From Dichomitus squalens LYAD-421 SS1 (Eukaryota > Basidiomycota > Agaricomycetes > Polyporales > Polyporaceae), in the NCBI RefSeq assembly GCF_000275845.1, contig NW_006766887.1, positions 926,270 to 990,269 on the forward strand: 64,000 nucleotides of DNA. The letters run 5' to 3'. This document shows positions 1 through 10,056 of the stretch, piece by piece. Made by a program: the position numbers and the translations under genes. The first letter of the stretch is position 1. Every line of letters begins with the position of its first letter. The notes under the pieces were generated by a model. It did not search any database. It worked only from the letters and a program-made list of their open reading frames with translations, and was not told where the DNA came from.

Positions 1-921
1 CACTGCCTCGCTCTCGCGCCTTGTCTTTGGTTGCTAAGCAGCCCTTCTAGTATATAAGGACCCCCTTAGGCACTCCCTAGTCCCCATCTCGACCTCTTGG
101 TCATTGGGACTAGGTGAGTGACCATAGCGTTGTATCTCCCTCCGATTGCTAATGTATAACTTGGTCATTGGGACTAGTCTGTCGCTGGTTGCGTGAAGAC
201 TAGCTTTCGTCGGTCTTGTGCCTTCGTGCCGACCGCCGCTCTGCCCCGTCGAGTTTTCTGATACGTTTATCCCTCTTACCCTCTCTTCTCCCCTTTCGGC
301 TCCTCGCCGCTCGCCTACGGGGTCGTCGCCGAACGTCGACCCGAGTCCACGCGCCTAGTCGCCGCGACAGTGTGTTCTGTCCACGTTGAGGATGCGCGTC
401 GGAACTTGTTCATAGGTAGGTCTTCTCAACCTGAGGATCCATCTACCGCCCAAGATGGCACACAGCGCCGCATGCCTCGAGCGGGAAAAATATCGAGGCC
501 CAGTAGCAATTGATCTATGATCAGGAGGTCATTGGGAGATGTGTCTATATTGGTGCGGGTACTTGACGTACAATGCGAGTATGGCCAGGAACGCCTGTTA
601 CAATCGTAACAGTGGTGGCGGTTTCAGAAAGAGTTACCAGCTGGCGCTTGTCATGTGCGATCACGGTGGTGTCTATCAGAGCAGTATGATACCAAATCAC
701 ATTTCCCAAGCGATGAACAGTGTAAAATCGCCGCTTTCCCCAAGCCTTATGCCACAGGCATCGTGAGATATATGTTTGACATTCCTCGCGCATTTGAGCT
801 GCTCAGGGTGATCAAGTATCGAATCAAACAGTCCACATGTACATTCCCGCCAATTCAGTCCGCCTCATAAAAAAAACTACCCACGAGGTATGCCATGGTG
901 AAGGGCATGCGTTCATCACAT
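1..921. other. Intergenic; possible LTR remnant at its left end
   Basis: I see no convincing gene here. The first 180 bases carry a TATA-like box (tatataagga, about 51-60), and the motif tggtcattgggactag occurs twice, about 61 bp apart (near 101 and 162). A pyrimidine-rich stretch follows (about 260-310). A TATA box followed by C/T-rich sequence resembles the promoter and R/U5 part of a fungal LTR, but I see no primer-binding site, polypurine tract or gag/pol frame, so this is only a suggestion. The remainder lies downstream of the oxygenase gene that ends at 922. Confidence 0.3.
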
Positions 922-2656
922 TCAACGAGCGATGTCTGCTCCAGTATCGGAGGTCCCTGGCGTTCGAGGCAGTACCAGCAAGGCATACGAGAGGTACACA
1001 CTGTCTTCCCTCCACGCCTGCGCCTCGTTGCCAGTATAATTGCATGTTTCTTCCTCTTCTTCCTTGTAAGTGTACAGCGACTGCTTGAGGTCGAGCGAGA
1101 AGAAAGGGACGTGTTTGACGCCGTCCAGCCATGGAGCACCGCACTCCGCTTGATTCTTCGGTCTGTGGCCGGTCTCGACATAGTCCAAGAGAGCGTCGAC
1201 GTGACCTTTCGTGAATGGATACACAGCGGTTGTGCAACTCATCTCCCAGTCGTTGTCACGGTCGTTCTTGTCGTGCGATCCCCACTCAAAGTACGACCCA
1301 AGGACAACAGGGAGATGCCTGACATCCACATTGGCCAGGGCACGGAGGGAGCTGAGGAGGAGAGCATCGAACCCGCTGAAGCTCGTAGTACCCAGACAGT
1401 ACTTGCGCTGGAGTAGAATGCCGAACGGCGCTTCCAGTGCCTCGACTAACTGGGACACCTGCTGCCTGACTTGCGAAGAGGTGGATGTGTCCTCGTCCGT
1501 GTCAGAGGCGCGGAAGAGCTTGAACGCGAGGGTTGCTCTATAGCCGTGGACGTCCTTGACGGAGTGGGGCACATCGGGGTAAAAAGCGCACCAATGTCCT
1601 TCGTCTGCCCCGTATCGAGTCCCGTCGACATTGAGACCACCATCGTAGCTTGTGTCACCGAGGCCCATAAGGAACGTGCCGACAAGGTCCTTCTGCGGGG
1701 TGTCGCGATGGACGCTGAAATGGTCCCCGGGGCCGTAGAGGTGGATCTTGTAGGGCTCAACGCGTACACCGGAGTTGGGGACGAAGTGCTCGTCCCACAG
1801 GGCCGCGATGCGCTCCAAAAGCTCAGGTTCGACCTCGAAATCGGATGCAGGGATTTCCCTAGCCCGACGAACGGTATGGTCAACCTTCGTGACCTGTTCT
1901 CGGACGTCCCCATAACCGGACGCATCGGCGTTAAGATGCCATTGCTTGAGACGATTCTCCAGGGCGGTTTTGTTTCCGGGAAAGAGATAAGGCCTTTGAT
2001 ACTGATACTTCGGAGCAGGTGCAGGTGTCACTTTCTCGTCAAATTTGCAGCCGCTCCTGGTGATCCGAAGACGGAAGGGACTGTCGAGATACCCAGAAGC
2101 CGCATTGTGTGCATGCTTCACGGCGATCTCGCTCAGCTTGGCAATAGTTGGCTAGATACCGGTGATGACGTCGTCACCTTGAAGGAGACTGTGGGCGAAG
2201 CATTGCATGACCACGTACCCTGTTCCATGATTCTCTCGCCAGAACCTCTTCAGACATATCGGCGTTGTCGCACCTGTCTATGTCTTCCTCAGATAGGTCG
2301 TCCGGCCCAGAAGACATCATATGCGATGCCATTTGTTCGATCTTCGAGGGACAGTATCCGATCTTAGGTAAGGCTGTTACTTCTTTCATAGCCCTGACCA
2401 GTTTCAGCGCGGCTGGGACCTCTTGCATAACCTCGACAGTGTCTGTGGCCTGGGCGCGGTTATGGCCGCAAGGATCGTATGTGGTTAGCTGTAAGCTTTG
2501 GGGGTAACTGAACGCTAAGTGTACCTTGGTAACCGACGAGGTATTGTCGTCCTCCCGATCAACTTTGCGCTGACGCTTGGCCGCTGGAGACACCTTGGAT
2601 GGTGGTGTAGAGGGGGACCGGGCACGTCTTCGGGATGATCGCGTTGAACGAGGCAT
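922..2656 (-). CDS. 2-oxoglutarate/Fe(II)-dependent oxygenase, prolyl-hydroxylase-like fold
   Basis: This is a predicted soluble 2OG-Fe(II) dioxygenase; the substrate is unknown. The N-terminus (about 45 residues from MPRSTRSSRR) is basic and disordered, a possible nuclear localisation region. The catalytic core carries the iron-binding H-x-D in FSVHRDTP, the distal His in DVPHSV, and the following GYRATLAFKLF strand, whose Arg fits the 2OG-binding Arg. The C-terminal half (about 200 residues) has no motif I can name but contains the YTGNEAQ segment seen in related fungal proteins. I place one intron at about 2137-2218 (donor GTACGT at 2218). This joins 2656-2219 to 2136-922 in phase 0 and gives about 550 residues. 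An alternative acceptor adds 5 residues. The start is the first in-frame ATG. It lies 725 bp from the kinase gene, divergently. Confidence 0.75.
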
Positions 2657-3381
2657 GTCGAAGTGTAACCACAAGTGGAGAGGCAACAGATGGACGGATG
2701 GAATTGAGGGATCAGGTGGCGGCTGTACGGCTTATATATACTTGTTGAGAGTCAATCACCCCTTTATTGTTCGACGGCACCGCGGATGTTAAGCACTGAT
2801 GGACCTATTGTGCCCCAAATACAGGTTCAAACCCAGCGCTTTGGTTGACTAGACATCGACCGAGTGTCGCTCCACGATGGGGAATTGGGCATGTCTGATC
2901 GGCGAAAAGTCGATGAAGAGCGCAAGATAAACTCTTTGCGGAAACGTCGCCTCGCCGGACAAAAGTCTTCATCATGGCAGGCGGTCGCCTTCTGCGTCCC
3001 CTTTGCATCGAATTCTCCCCGGTCGGAAACATCCGGATCCCTGCCGTGCTCGGAGTCCATGGGATTTGACCTGAATGGTGGGCAAGTTACAGATCAGGAT
3101 CGTGGTTGCACCGTTTGATCAGCATATGGGTTCCGGACAACCTGGGGCACGCTCGAACGCCCGCAAACCCACACAATTGTGCAGAGAAATTGTTGAACGC
3201 CAAGCCGAGCTGGTGGAGCACCGACGTCGGGGTCCGAGTAGGATCGACACCGGGGCCGAGAAAGCGGCTGACCGCGATGTCAGCCCTGCTCAGATCCAGG
3301 TTTCAAACATGGCCCGGTTGACTGCATGCATACATACCACTATCTTTCCTCTACATCAACGTCTGGCCCGCTAAACTGACC
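2657..3381. promoter_or_regulatory. Divergent intergenic region, oxygenase / Gin4 kinase
   Basis: This 725-bp spacer lies between two divergently transcribed genes and presumably holds both promoters. A TATA-like tatatata (about 2734-2741) lies about 80 bp upstream of the oxygenase ATG. The short open frames here have no recognisable domain and no homologous look, so I do not call a gene. Confidence 0.4.
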
Positions 3382-5805
3382 ATGAACATGACTGACACCG
3401 GATCCCCACGGAATCTCCACGACCCCATGAAGCGCGACGGCGACCCCAAGATGATCGGTCTCTGGAAGGTGGGGCGAACCATTGGAAAGGGCAGTTCAGG
3501 TACGTCCTCTACAGTCCACGGAGACGTACCTGGCTATACAAGACGAGCAGGTCGAGTGCGCCTCGCGCGACACAGCAAGACGGGTCAGTACGCCGCAGTG
3601 AAGATCGTCTCCAAGACCGCGCTCCTCAACTCCCGCATGTCCCTCCACGACCTGGGCGAGGAGGCGGACCGCATCCTACATAGCATCGAACGCGAGATCG
3701 TGATAATGAAGCTCATAGAGCACCCCAACATCATGCGTCTCTACGACGTCTGGGAGACCTCGACCGAGCTCTACCTCATCCTTGAGTATGTCGAGGGCGG
3801 CGAGCTCTTCGAGTACCTTTGCGACAAGGGCCGCCTCTCGGCGCCCGAGGCCATCGGATACTTCCAACAGATCATCATGGCCATCGACTACTGCCACCGC
3901 TTCAATATCGCGCACCGCGACCTAAAGCCGGAGAATCTCCTCCTCGATCGCCACAAGAATATCAAGGTCGCCGACTTCGGCATGGCTGTCTGGCAGGGCG
4001 CAGGCAACATGCTCAATACCGCTTGTGGCAGCCCACACTACGCTGCACCCGAGGTCATTAAGGGGGAGGCGTACGATGGGACCGCGGCGGACATTTGGTC
4101 ATGTGGCGTCATCCTCTATGCTCTTCTCGTTGGGCGCCTCCCGTTCGACGACGAAGACCTCCCCGTGCTCCTGGAGAAGGTCAAGGCCGGCAGATTCACC
4201 ATCCCGAACGACGTCGACGCTCGCGCGCATAACCTCATCCGGCGGATGCTCGAGAAGGACGTCAACAGGCGCATCACGATTCCCGAGATCCTCCGCCACC
4301 CGTTCTATAAGAGCCAAAAGCCGAAGCCGATGAATTGTGATGTCCCAAAGCTCGATGAGATCGCACGCCCTCTGACCAGCAAGGACGAGATCGACCGTGA
4401 CATCTTCGCGAACCTGCGCACACTGTGGCCGGGTGCAAAGGACGAGCAGATACAAGCGCGCCTGATGGACGGAAAGCCGTCTTGGGAGAAAGGGGTGTAC
4501 CAGCTGCTAGTCCAGTACCGCGCGAAGCACTCGGAGGACTATGACGAAGATCAGGAGAGGGCGCTTGTGGAAAAGCGGGAGAAGAGACGCAAAGCCAAGC
4601 AGGATGCGGAGGCCCGGGAGCGGGATCAGCTGTTCGCAGAGCTTCCTCCAAGAGCGGGACCACCGACGCCGACGCGCGCTCGGACGGGAATCGCTCGCAG
4701 GTCCCCTTCCCCGTCGCCAACGAGGGCACCTAGTAGGATGCATAAGGTCTCCTTCCTTTCCTTGATGGATGGTAGTCTGCCGCCCTTGACGTCTACGCCC
4801 GCCGCGACCGGCGCGCCCTCACCTGATCCGCCTTCTCTACAATCTCCTCGTCCCCAGTCCCAGCTTCCTCCGATAGAAGTTCCGCAGGTAGAAGACCAGC
4901 GAGTCCAAGAGTTCCTGAACCAGATCGCGCAGCAGCTCGTCACAATCCAGGCCAGCAACATGCCGATACGCGACCAGGGAAACTATGACCATGTCTTCTC
5001 TCCGCTCATGGCTAGTCTCGCGCCCCTCACCCCGATGAGGCAGTTCGGGGACCAAATCAAGGCGTCGACCAACGGCCAGGATCCGTTCCTCCTGGGAGAG
5101 GAGCCCAAGCAGACGAGGCCGCTGAGCATTCGCCGACGCAATGAGCCAGACGCAGACAAGGAGAACGCTTCTATCAAGCCACGCCCCACATTGAAGGTGG
5201 ACACCGGGGCATCAGAGAACCGCCCCAGTCTTCTCGAGCCGCCTGATGATAGAGGGCGCTTGAAGAAGCGTCGCAGCCCGATGCTCTCGCCGGCGTCGCC
5301 GGCTTCCGCGTTCTCTGAGGGGTCCTTCGTCCTACCGTCGACGCCCAAGAGGAAGTGGCTCGGGGCACTGTTCCGCTTCAAGCCGGCGAGCTACCAGCTG
5401 CTCTCGACGAAGGACGCGGAGCACACGCACGCGACGTGCAGGAAGCTCCTCGAGGACATGGGCGTGGTCGTGTCGGGGGCGCACTACGTCTCTGGCTCGG
5501 ATGCGCTCACGCTGGAGTGCACGCTTGCCGATTCGCGCGAGCGTGACGAGGACGGCGTGCTGGCGGCGGTGAAAAGCGTGCGTTTCCGCGTGGAGATCGG
5601 ACGACCGAGCCCTGTGCACGAGCTTGCTGGGTTCACGGTCGTCGTGCAGCTGGCGTTGGAGAAGGGGGCGGCGAGCAGCTTGAAGCTGCTCTATGGGAGG
5701 CTGAGGAGGGACTGGAACTTGGACAGTGCACCGGTTGCATGTGAGAGCTTGTCAACGAGGGAGCTGGAGGGCGGAAGGTTTTTAGAGGTCGTATTTTCTC
5801 ATTGA
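3382..5805 (+). CDS. Gin4/Hsl1/Cdr2 (Nim1-related) serine/threonine kinase
   Basis: This is a CAMK-family kinase of the Gin4/Hsl1/Cdr2 group, which in yeasts couples septin organisation and cell size to mitotic entry through Swe1/Wee1. Visible features are a G-loop GKGSSGRVRLARH (once the intron is removed), catalytic HRDLKPENLL, DFGMA and activation-loop ACGSPHYAAPE. After the kinase domain comes a UBA-like region with FANLRTLWPG. A long Ser/Pro-rich disordered part follows, then a C-terminal segment of about 110 residues resembling a KA1-type domain and ending at FLEVVFSH. A 51-bp intron (3500-3550, GTACGT...GCAG) has no stop and keeps frame, so the locus looks like one 807-residue frame; spliced length is 790. 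If retained it would put 17 residues into the G-loop. The start used is ATG at 3382; another ATG follows at 3388. Confidence 0.93.
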   Translation: MNMTDTGSPRNLHDPMKRDGDPKMIGLWKVGRTIGKGSSGTSSTVHGDVPGYTRRAGRVRLARHSKTGQYAAVKIVSKTALLNSRMSLHDLGEEADRILHSIEREIVIMKLIEHPNIMRLYDVWETSTELYLILEYVEGGELFEYLCDKGRLSAPEAIGYFQQIIMAIDYCHRFNIAHRDLKPENLLLDRHKNIKVADFGMAVWQGAGNMLNTACGSPHYAAPEVIKGEAYDGTAADIWSCGVILYALLVGRLPFDDEDLPVLLEKVKAGRFTIPNDVDARAHNLIRRMLEKDVNRRITIPEILRHPFYKSQKPKPMNCDVPKLDEIARPLTSKDEIDRDIFANLRTLWPGAKDEQIQARLMDGKPSWEKGVYQLLVQYRAKHSEDYDEDQERALVEKREKRRKAKQDAEARERDQLFAELPPRAGPPTPTRARTGIARRSPSPSPTRAPSRMHKVSFLSLMDGSLPPLTSTPAATGAPSPDPPSLQSPRPQSQLPPIEVPQVEDQRVQEFLNQIAQQLVTIQASNMPIRDQGNYDHVFSPLMASLAPLTPMRQFGDQIKASTNGQDPFLLGEEPKQTRPLSIRRRNEPDADKENASIKPRPTLKVDTGASENRPSLLEPPDDRGRLKKRRSPMLSPASPASAFSEGSFVLPSTPKRKWLGALFRFKPASYQLLSTKDAEHTHATCRKLLEDMGVVVSGAHYVSGSDALTLECTLADSRERDEDGVLAAVKSVRFRVEIGRPSPVHELAGFTVVVQLALEKGAASSLKLLYGRLRRDWNLDSAPVACESLSTRELEGGRFLEVVFSH
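3500..3550 (+). other. Frame-neutral, stopless 51-bp intron in the kinase G-loop
   Basis: The donor is GTACGT and the acceptor is GAGCAG. Removing these 51 bases restores GKGSSGRVRLARH, the glycine-rich loop expected for this kinase group. Leaving them in inserts 17 unrelated residues between the third loop glycine and the conserved RVR. The length is a multiple of three and no frame stop occurs, so an intron-blind ORF search will miss it. Confidence 0.85.
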
Positions 5806-6109
5806 GCATTGATTGAGGTAGCGTAGGATGGTCGTATGAGAGACTGCTTGCAGAGAACCCTCAGCAGTGCACATCATGGCTATCTCCGTAATATATGGTA
5901 CATATTTACCTTGCATGGCGGCATGTGGTGAAGGAGAACAGACTGATGAGGAAGCGCCGTTACGACGCCAATGACATATGAATGAATGAGATGATATACT
6001 GATACATATGCTGCATATATTTGTAAGCAAGTGGAGGATAAGATGTGACATTGACACTCACTGCACACTCCGACAATGCCCATGAGACGGTCCAATCCTC
6101 AAGACGACG
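5806..6109. other. Convergent intergenic spacer
   Basis: This spacer lies between the 3' ends of the kinase and TMA16 genes and presumably contains both 3' untranslated regions. AT-rich tracts (about 5990-6030) are compatible with polyadenylation signals. I see no gene. Confidence 0.5.
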
Positions 6110-6884
6110 TCACATACCATCCATTGTCTGCATAGTCGAAGCAAATCTTGATGGAGGCTCCAGCAACAAAGGTGCCTCGTCGGTATCCATCTGAGCCTCT
6201 GCCTTAGTCTTTTCTTGCTCTGCCTCCTGCTTCAACAGCGGGTGGTGACCTGGCCGCGAAACTACGACGGTCTCCGGGGACGCACTTGATATGCGAACGA
6301 AGCGTAGTTGTTGAACGTAAGCGGCTTCTTTCTGGTCCCATTTTCGGAACAGCTCGACATTCGTGGGATGTGTCAGATCAACGACCTCTGCAGTCCAAAG
6401 TCAGCATCGACAATCCTGTGTGGGCTTTAAGTGGACACTCACCCATGCCGGTTCGGTAAAGTTCAGTCTCCCTCAACTTCTGGTCTTCCAACTTCTGTTC
6501 CTTCGCACTCTTTGGTCTACCCTTCCTTCGCGACGCTTTCTCCGCCTCTAACTCCTGATCAAGACGCGCGAGCCAGATTTCCCTGACGATGAAGTGCAGC
6601 TCCTCTAGCGACAGCTCGCCCTCGGGTGGAAGAGCATGGTAGAAGAAGCTGTATACGCTAGCTACAGTCAGAGCTATTAGCGAATGAATGAGTGCAACAG
6701 GTTGAGGGTCGGATTTCATGCCTTGTGAGCCTAGCTTCTTATTCCGTTCCTTGGATTGCTCGACGAGCCTACTCTTGCGCAGCTGGGTGCGGACAAGCTG
6801 TCCAGCTTTACGGGACTGGGGATGGAACACCTTCTCTTTCTTGCCACCACCACTCTTGCTTGCCGCGGCTTTGGAAGGGGCCAT
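6110..6884 (-). CDS. TMA16: Translation machinery-associated protein 16 (60S ribosome biogenesis)
   Basis: Tma16 binds nucleolar pre-60S ribosomal particles. The sequence has the family signature: a Lys-rich N-terminus (MAPSKAAASKSGGGKKEKVFHP), then SRKAGQLVR, a central LEELHFIVREIWLARLDQEL helix, a basic KGRPKS stretch, and a late segment with LTHPTNVELFRKWD and LRFVRIS. Exons are 6884-6722, 6661-6443 and 6387-6110, encoding 219 residues. The second intron (6388-6442) is ordinary GT-AG. The first (6662-6721, 60 bp) needs a GC donor (AAG|GCATGA). Because it is frame-neutral the gene also reads through as 239 residues, but the family has no counterpart for the extra 20. It is divergent from the glycosyltransferase gene, with 286 bp between the start codons. 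Confidence 0.9.
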
Positions 6885-7170
6885 GAGATATAAAGTCTAG
6901 GCGTGGATGGTGCGTAGAACAGTGTAGATGCTCAAGAGTAGGCAACCGTCTTAGTGTCGAAACTCACTTGGCTCCGAGCGTTTGCGGAAAATTGGGATCT
7001 TCGATCGAAGCCACGTGGGATGCCCTTTCAGGCAAACATTTGAGTGGCCAAATCACAACGTTCAGTTGGAAACTGAACTATGCGACTCCTTCAGAGTCCA
7101 TCTCCTTGTGTCTCAGAACTCTCCTTGTCGGAGCATCGGAGAACCACCTTTTCTTGCCCTTTCGCTGCCA

Positions 7171-9753
7171 ATGTCGCACCCTAGTTCTCCGGTGCTGAAG
7201 GCACGGAGACAATCGCATCGACTATATTCTAAGATGTTATCCGGCATCCTGGCTTTCTGTTTTTCCATCTGGCTTATCCGCTCCACCTTTTTCCGCGAAG
7301 ATCCTATGCAACTGGAAGTCGACAAACCAGCGGACTCTCGGCCACCGCCCGCCAACAGGCACGGCAAAGCCCATCTGCTGCTCCATCCTGGCCAGCCGGC
7401 CATCTTGAACAGCTCACGAAATGCAACCATGTCGGATCCCTCTGGCGATGCGTACTCTCCATTTGGACCATCACTGACAGCCGTTCTGCCTGTGACCTCG
7501 GCCTCCATCTCGCACCTGGAGTATCATCTACGTAGCCTTCTCGGAACCTCTGATACGCTTTCCGACGTCGTCGTACTCAGCCCCCGATCACTTCACGCTC
7601 AAATACGCCAAGCTTTGCGCTTGATTCTTTCTGAAGAGGAAGCTCACGAAGTTGAACTCAGTATATCTCAATGGCCTGAAGGACTTGGTCTGGGGTCTGC
7701 TCTCATCCAGGCTGCTCGACGCGTCTCCACCGAGTGGGTACTCCTTGCTGATGAAGAAGGGCTCGAGCATTTTGACAATCGCACGCGCGATATCCTGCTC
7801 TTGAACCCTCCCCCTTCAGACCCCCTACCCATGGGCCCTCGAGGAGTAGACTTCCGTTCGGCTTGCTTGGAACCCTCATTCACCCCCAAGACAGCTGCAT
7901 ACCTGGTTCCCCCGCTGGCTCTGCCCGTTTCTTTGCTACCACCCGCCAGAAATATCAAGCCTACTGATGATCCTTGGGTAACACTTGGCGATTCTATCTC
8001 TCGTTCTACTTCGCGGTTATCCGGTGGGCTGGCGATAGGCTCCTCTAATGGTTCGCTCGCGTGGTGCGAGAGATACGTTGTAGGGAATGGCACGTCTCTT
8101 CGACCGCCGACTGGCGATCATGGGCTGCAAGAACCGATGCATTCTACTCAGGAGAACGGAACTACTCCTCTCACCGCTTCTGGCGTCTTTCTTTTCGCTG
8201 CTTATGCTCGCGAGGCGCGCTTCCTCGTTCACCTGGCTTGCGAGCTGGTCCGTCAAGGTCACGAGATCACCTTCCTTGTCCTGCAACATGACGGGTTCGT
8301 GGGCCAGGACCTGGAATCCCAACTGAGGGTGTGCCAAGCGGCAGTGTATCTCTTCCACTCGCATTCCTCGGCTGACCTGGGACATCTGCAACACGAGCTG
8401 GTAGAACATATACCCCACAACATGGATGTTGTCGTATCTACATTGGAAGACGAATTCTTCTTCCAGCTCTCAGGCCGCTTCTCCCAGAACAATGTTCGTG
8501 GCCGTACGTCCGTTGTACGGATCCCTGAGGAAGACTTGCCCTATTGCGACTGGATGTCTGCCGTGGACCTCGAGGGATGGAAGAGTACGTGTCATACAAT
8601 GCTGCCTTGCCAGCTATTGACTATCCACAGACTGGCACGTTCCTCAGATCGAGCTGTCGGTCATCACGGACCATCGACCATATTCCCTCCAGCGGCTCCT
8701 TTCGTCTTTGGCCAATGCTCGATACTTCGGCGATCAAGTTGACCTGCGGATCAATATTGAGCAAACCGCGGATACAGGGACCCTGCAACTGGTCAACGAT
8801 CACCGATGGGAACACGGAAGCGTTTTCTACCATCATCGAGTTGCTCACGCAGGCTTGATGGCAGCTGTTGTAGAGTCCTGGTATCCCAAGGGTAACGACA
8901 CTTACGGGCTGCTCCTTGAGGATGATGTCGAGGTGTCACCGCTCTTCTACGCATGGGCTAAGTTGTCGTTGTTACGCTATCGGTAAGCGATGCGCTCCCG
9001 TCTCTTCAGCCGACACTCCCTCATAAACAATTCAGCTACGGTCAGGCGGAGAGCCGGTCGCCCAACCTATATGGGATCAGTCTGTATCAGCAGAAGAACA
9101 TTGAACTGCATCCGGATGGTCGTCATCTTTTCAACGCTCGAAGCACCTTCGAGGCAGCAGGGCTCGTCTACCCCAACACTCCATATCTATCCCAGATCCC
9201 CTGCAGTTGGGGTGCGCTTTACTTCCCGGAACACTGGCGCGAGTTCCATGAGTATCTCGTCACCCGCCTCAACGCCTCTGTCTGGCCCCTCGATGAGGTC
9301 GTCGTGCCCGGCGTACGCTCCAACCGCTGGACGCGCTCGTGGAAGAAATACTTCATCGAGCTCGTCTATCTCCGTGGATACGTCATGCTTTACCCCAACT
9401 ATGCCGACTACATGTCACTCTCGACGAACCACCTCGAGGTCGGCTCGCATGTCCGCGACATACCCATCGAGACGTATCTTCGCAAGAAGAAGCTGTTCAA
9501 CCTCCCGCTTATGCCGCTGCCTCCTGCTACGCTTCCCCGCGACCTCGCCATCATGCCCAGTACGGGTCTGCTCGAGCTTCCCGAAGCACGTCTGCCCGAC
9601 TGGCATGCCCTCCCTGTCCTCGATCTTCTCGGTACAATATCGAACGAAACCATGATCACCCTACGCGGCGGGGAACGTAGGACCGAGTTGACCGGCTGCG
9701 ATGTTTTTACAGCACGCAAAAACGACGTCGGGGAACTCCTTTGTATTGACTAG
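7171..9753 (+). CDS. Golgi-type membrane glycosyltransferase-like protein
   Basis: This is a predicted type II membrane protein of 827 residues with three exons (7171-8584, 8631-8982, 9036-9753; introns of 46 and 53 bp, both restoring frame). One transmembrane anchor lies at about residues 22-40 (after KARRQSHRLYSK). The lumenal part follows, with several N-glycosylation sequons. The C-terminal half has the features of a GT-A nucleotide-sugar transferase: an ELSVITDHRPYSLQRLLSSL strand-helix opening, and GLLLEDDVEVSPLF with the acidic metal-binding D-D. It then continues through PNLYGISLYQQ, CSWGALYFPEHWREF and RSNRWTRSWKKYFIEL. The family is widespread in fungi, but its acceptor is unknown to me. 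I use ATG 7171 because the upstream open frame has no ATG and falls in the promoter. Confidence 0.82.
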
Positions 9754-10056
9754 CTATATGGGTAGGAAGTCACATGGTGTACACTTGCAGTGACCTTTGA
9801 TTCTATCGTAGAGCGCACTATGTAGACTACAGTGGCGAAATGTTTGTTTCATAATCGAGATCGTACTCCCACAGGCCTGAGCTGATCTGCTTGACACGTC
9901 CGCACACCCTGGCTCAACCCAGACTACGAGCTTTGAGATATAGAAATAGAGCTGGGATAGCGTTACAGTAATGAGCAGTGTACAATTTTGTCGAACAAAT
10001 CCAATGCACAAACATCGGCGCAACATTTCTGTCTACACCCAACGTGGATACTAAGA
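9754..10056. other. Convergent spacer
   Basis: This is about 300 bp between the stop codons of the glycosyltransferase and PAT1 genes. I see no gene or repeat. Confidence 0.5.

Noticed and set aside
2489..2524. Possible 36-bp intron (GTACAC...TACAG) in the 2OG oxygenase
   Set aside because: Shorter than any other intron here and frame-neutral; kept as coding sequence.
2823..2836. ggttcaaaccc resembles a tRNA B box
   Set aside because: No A box at the right distance and no pairing acceptor stem around it.
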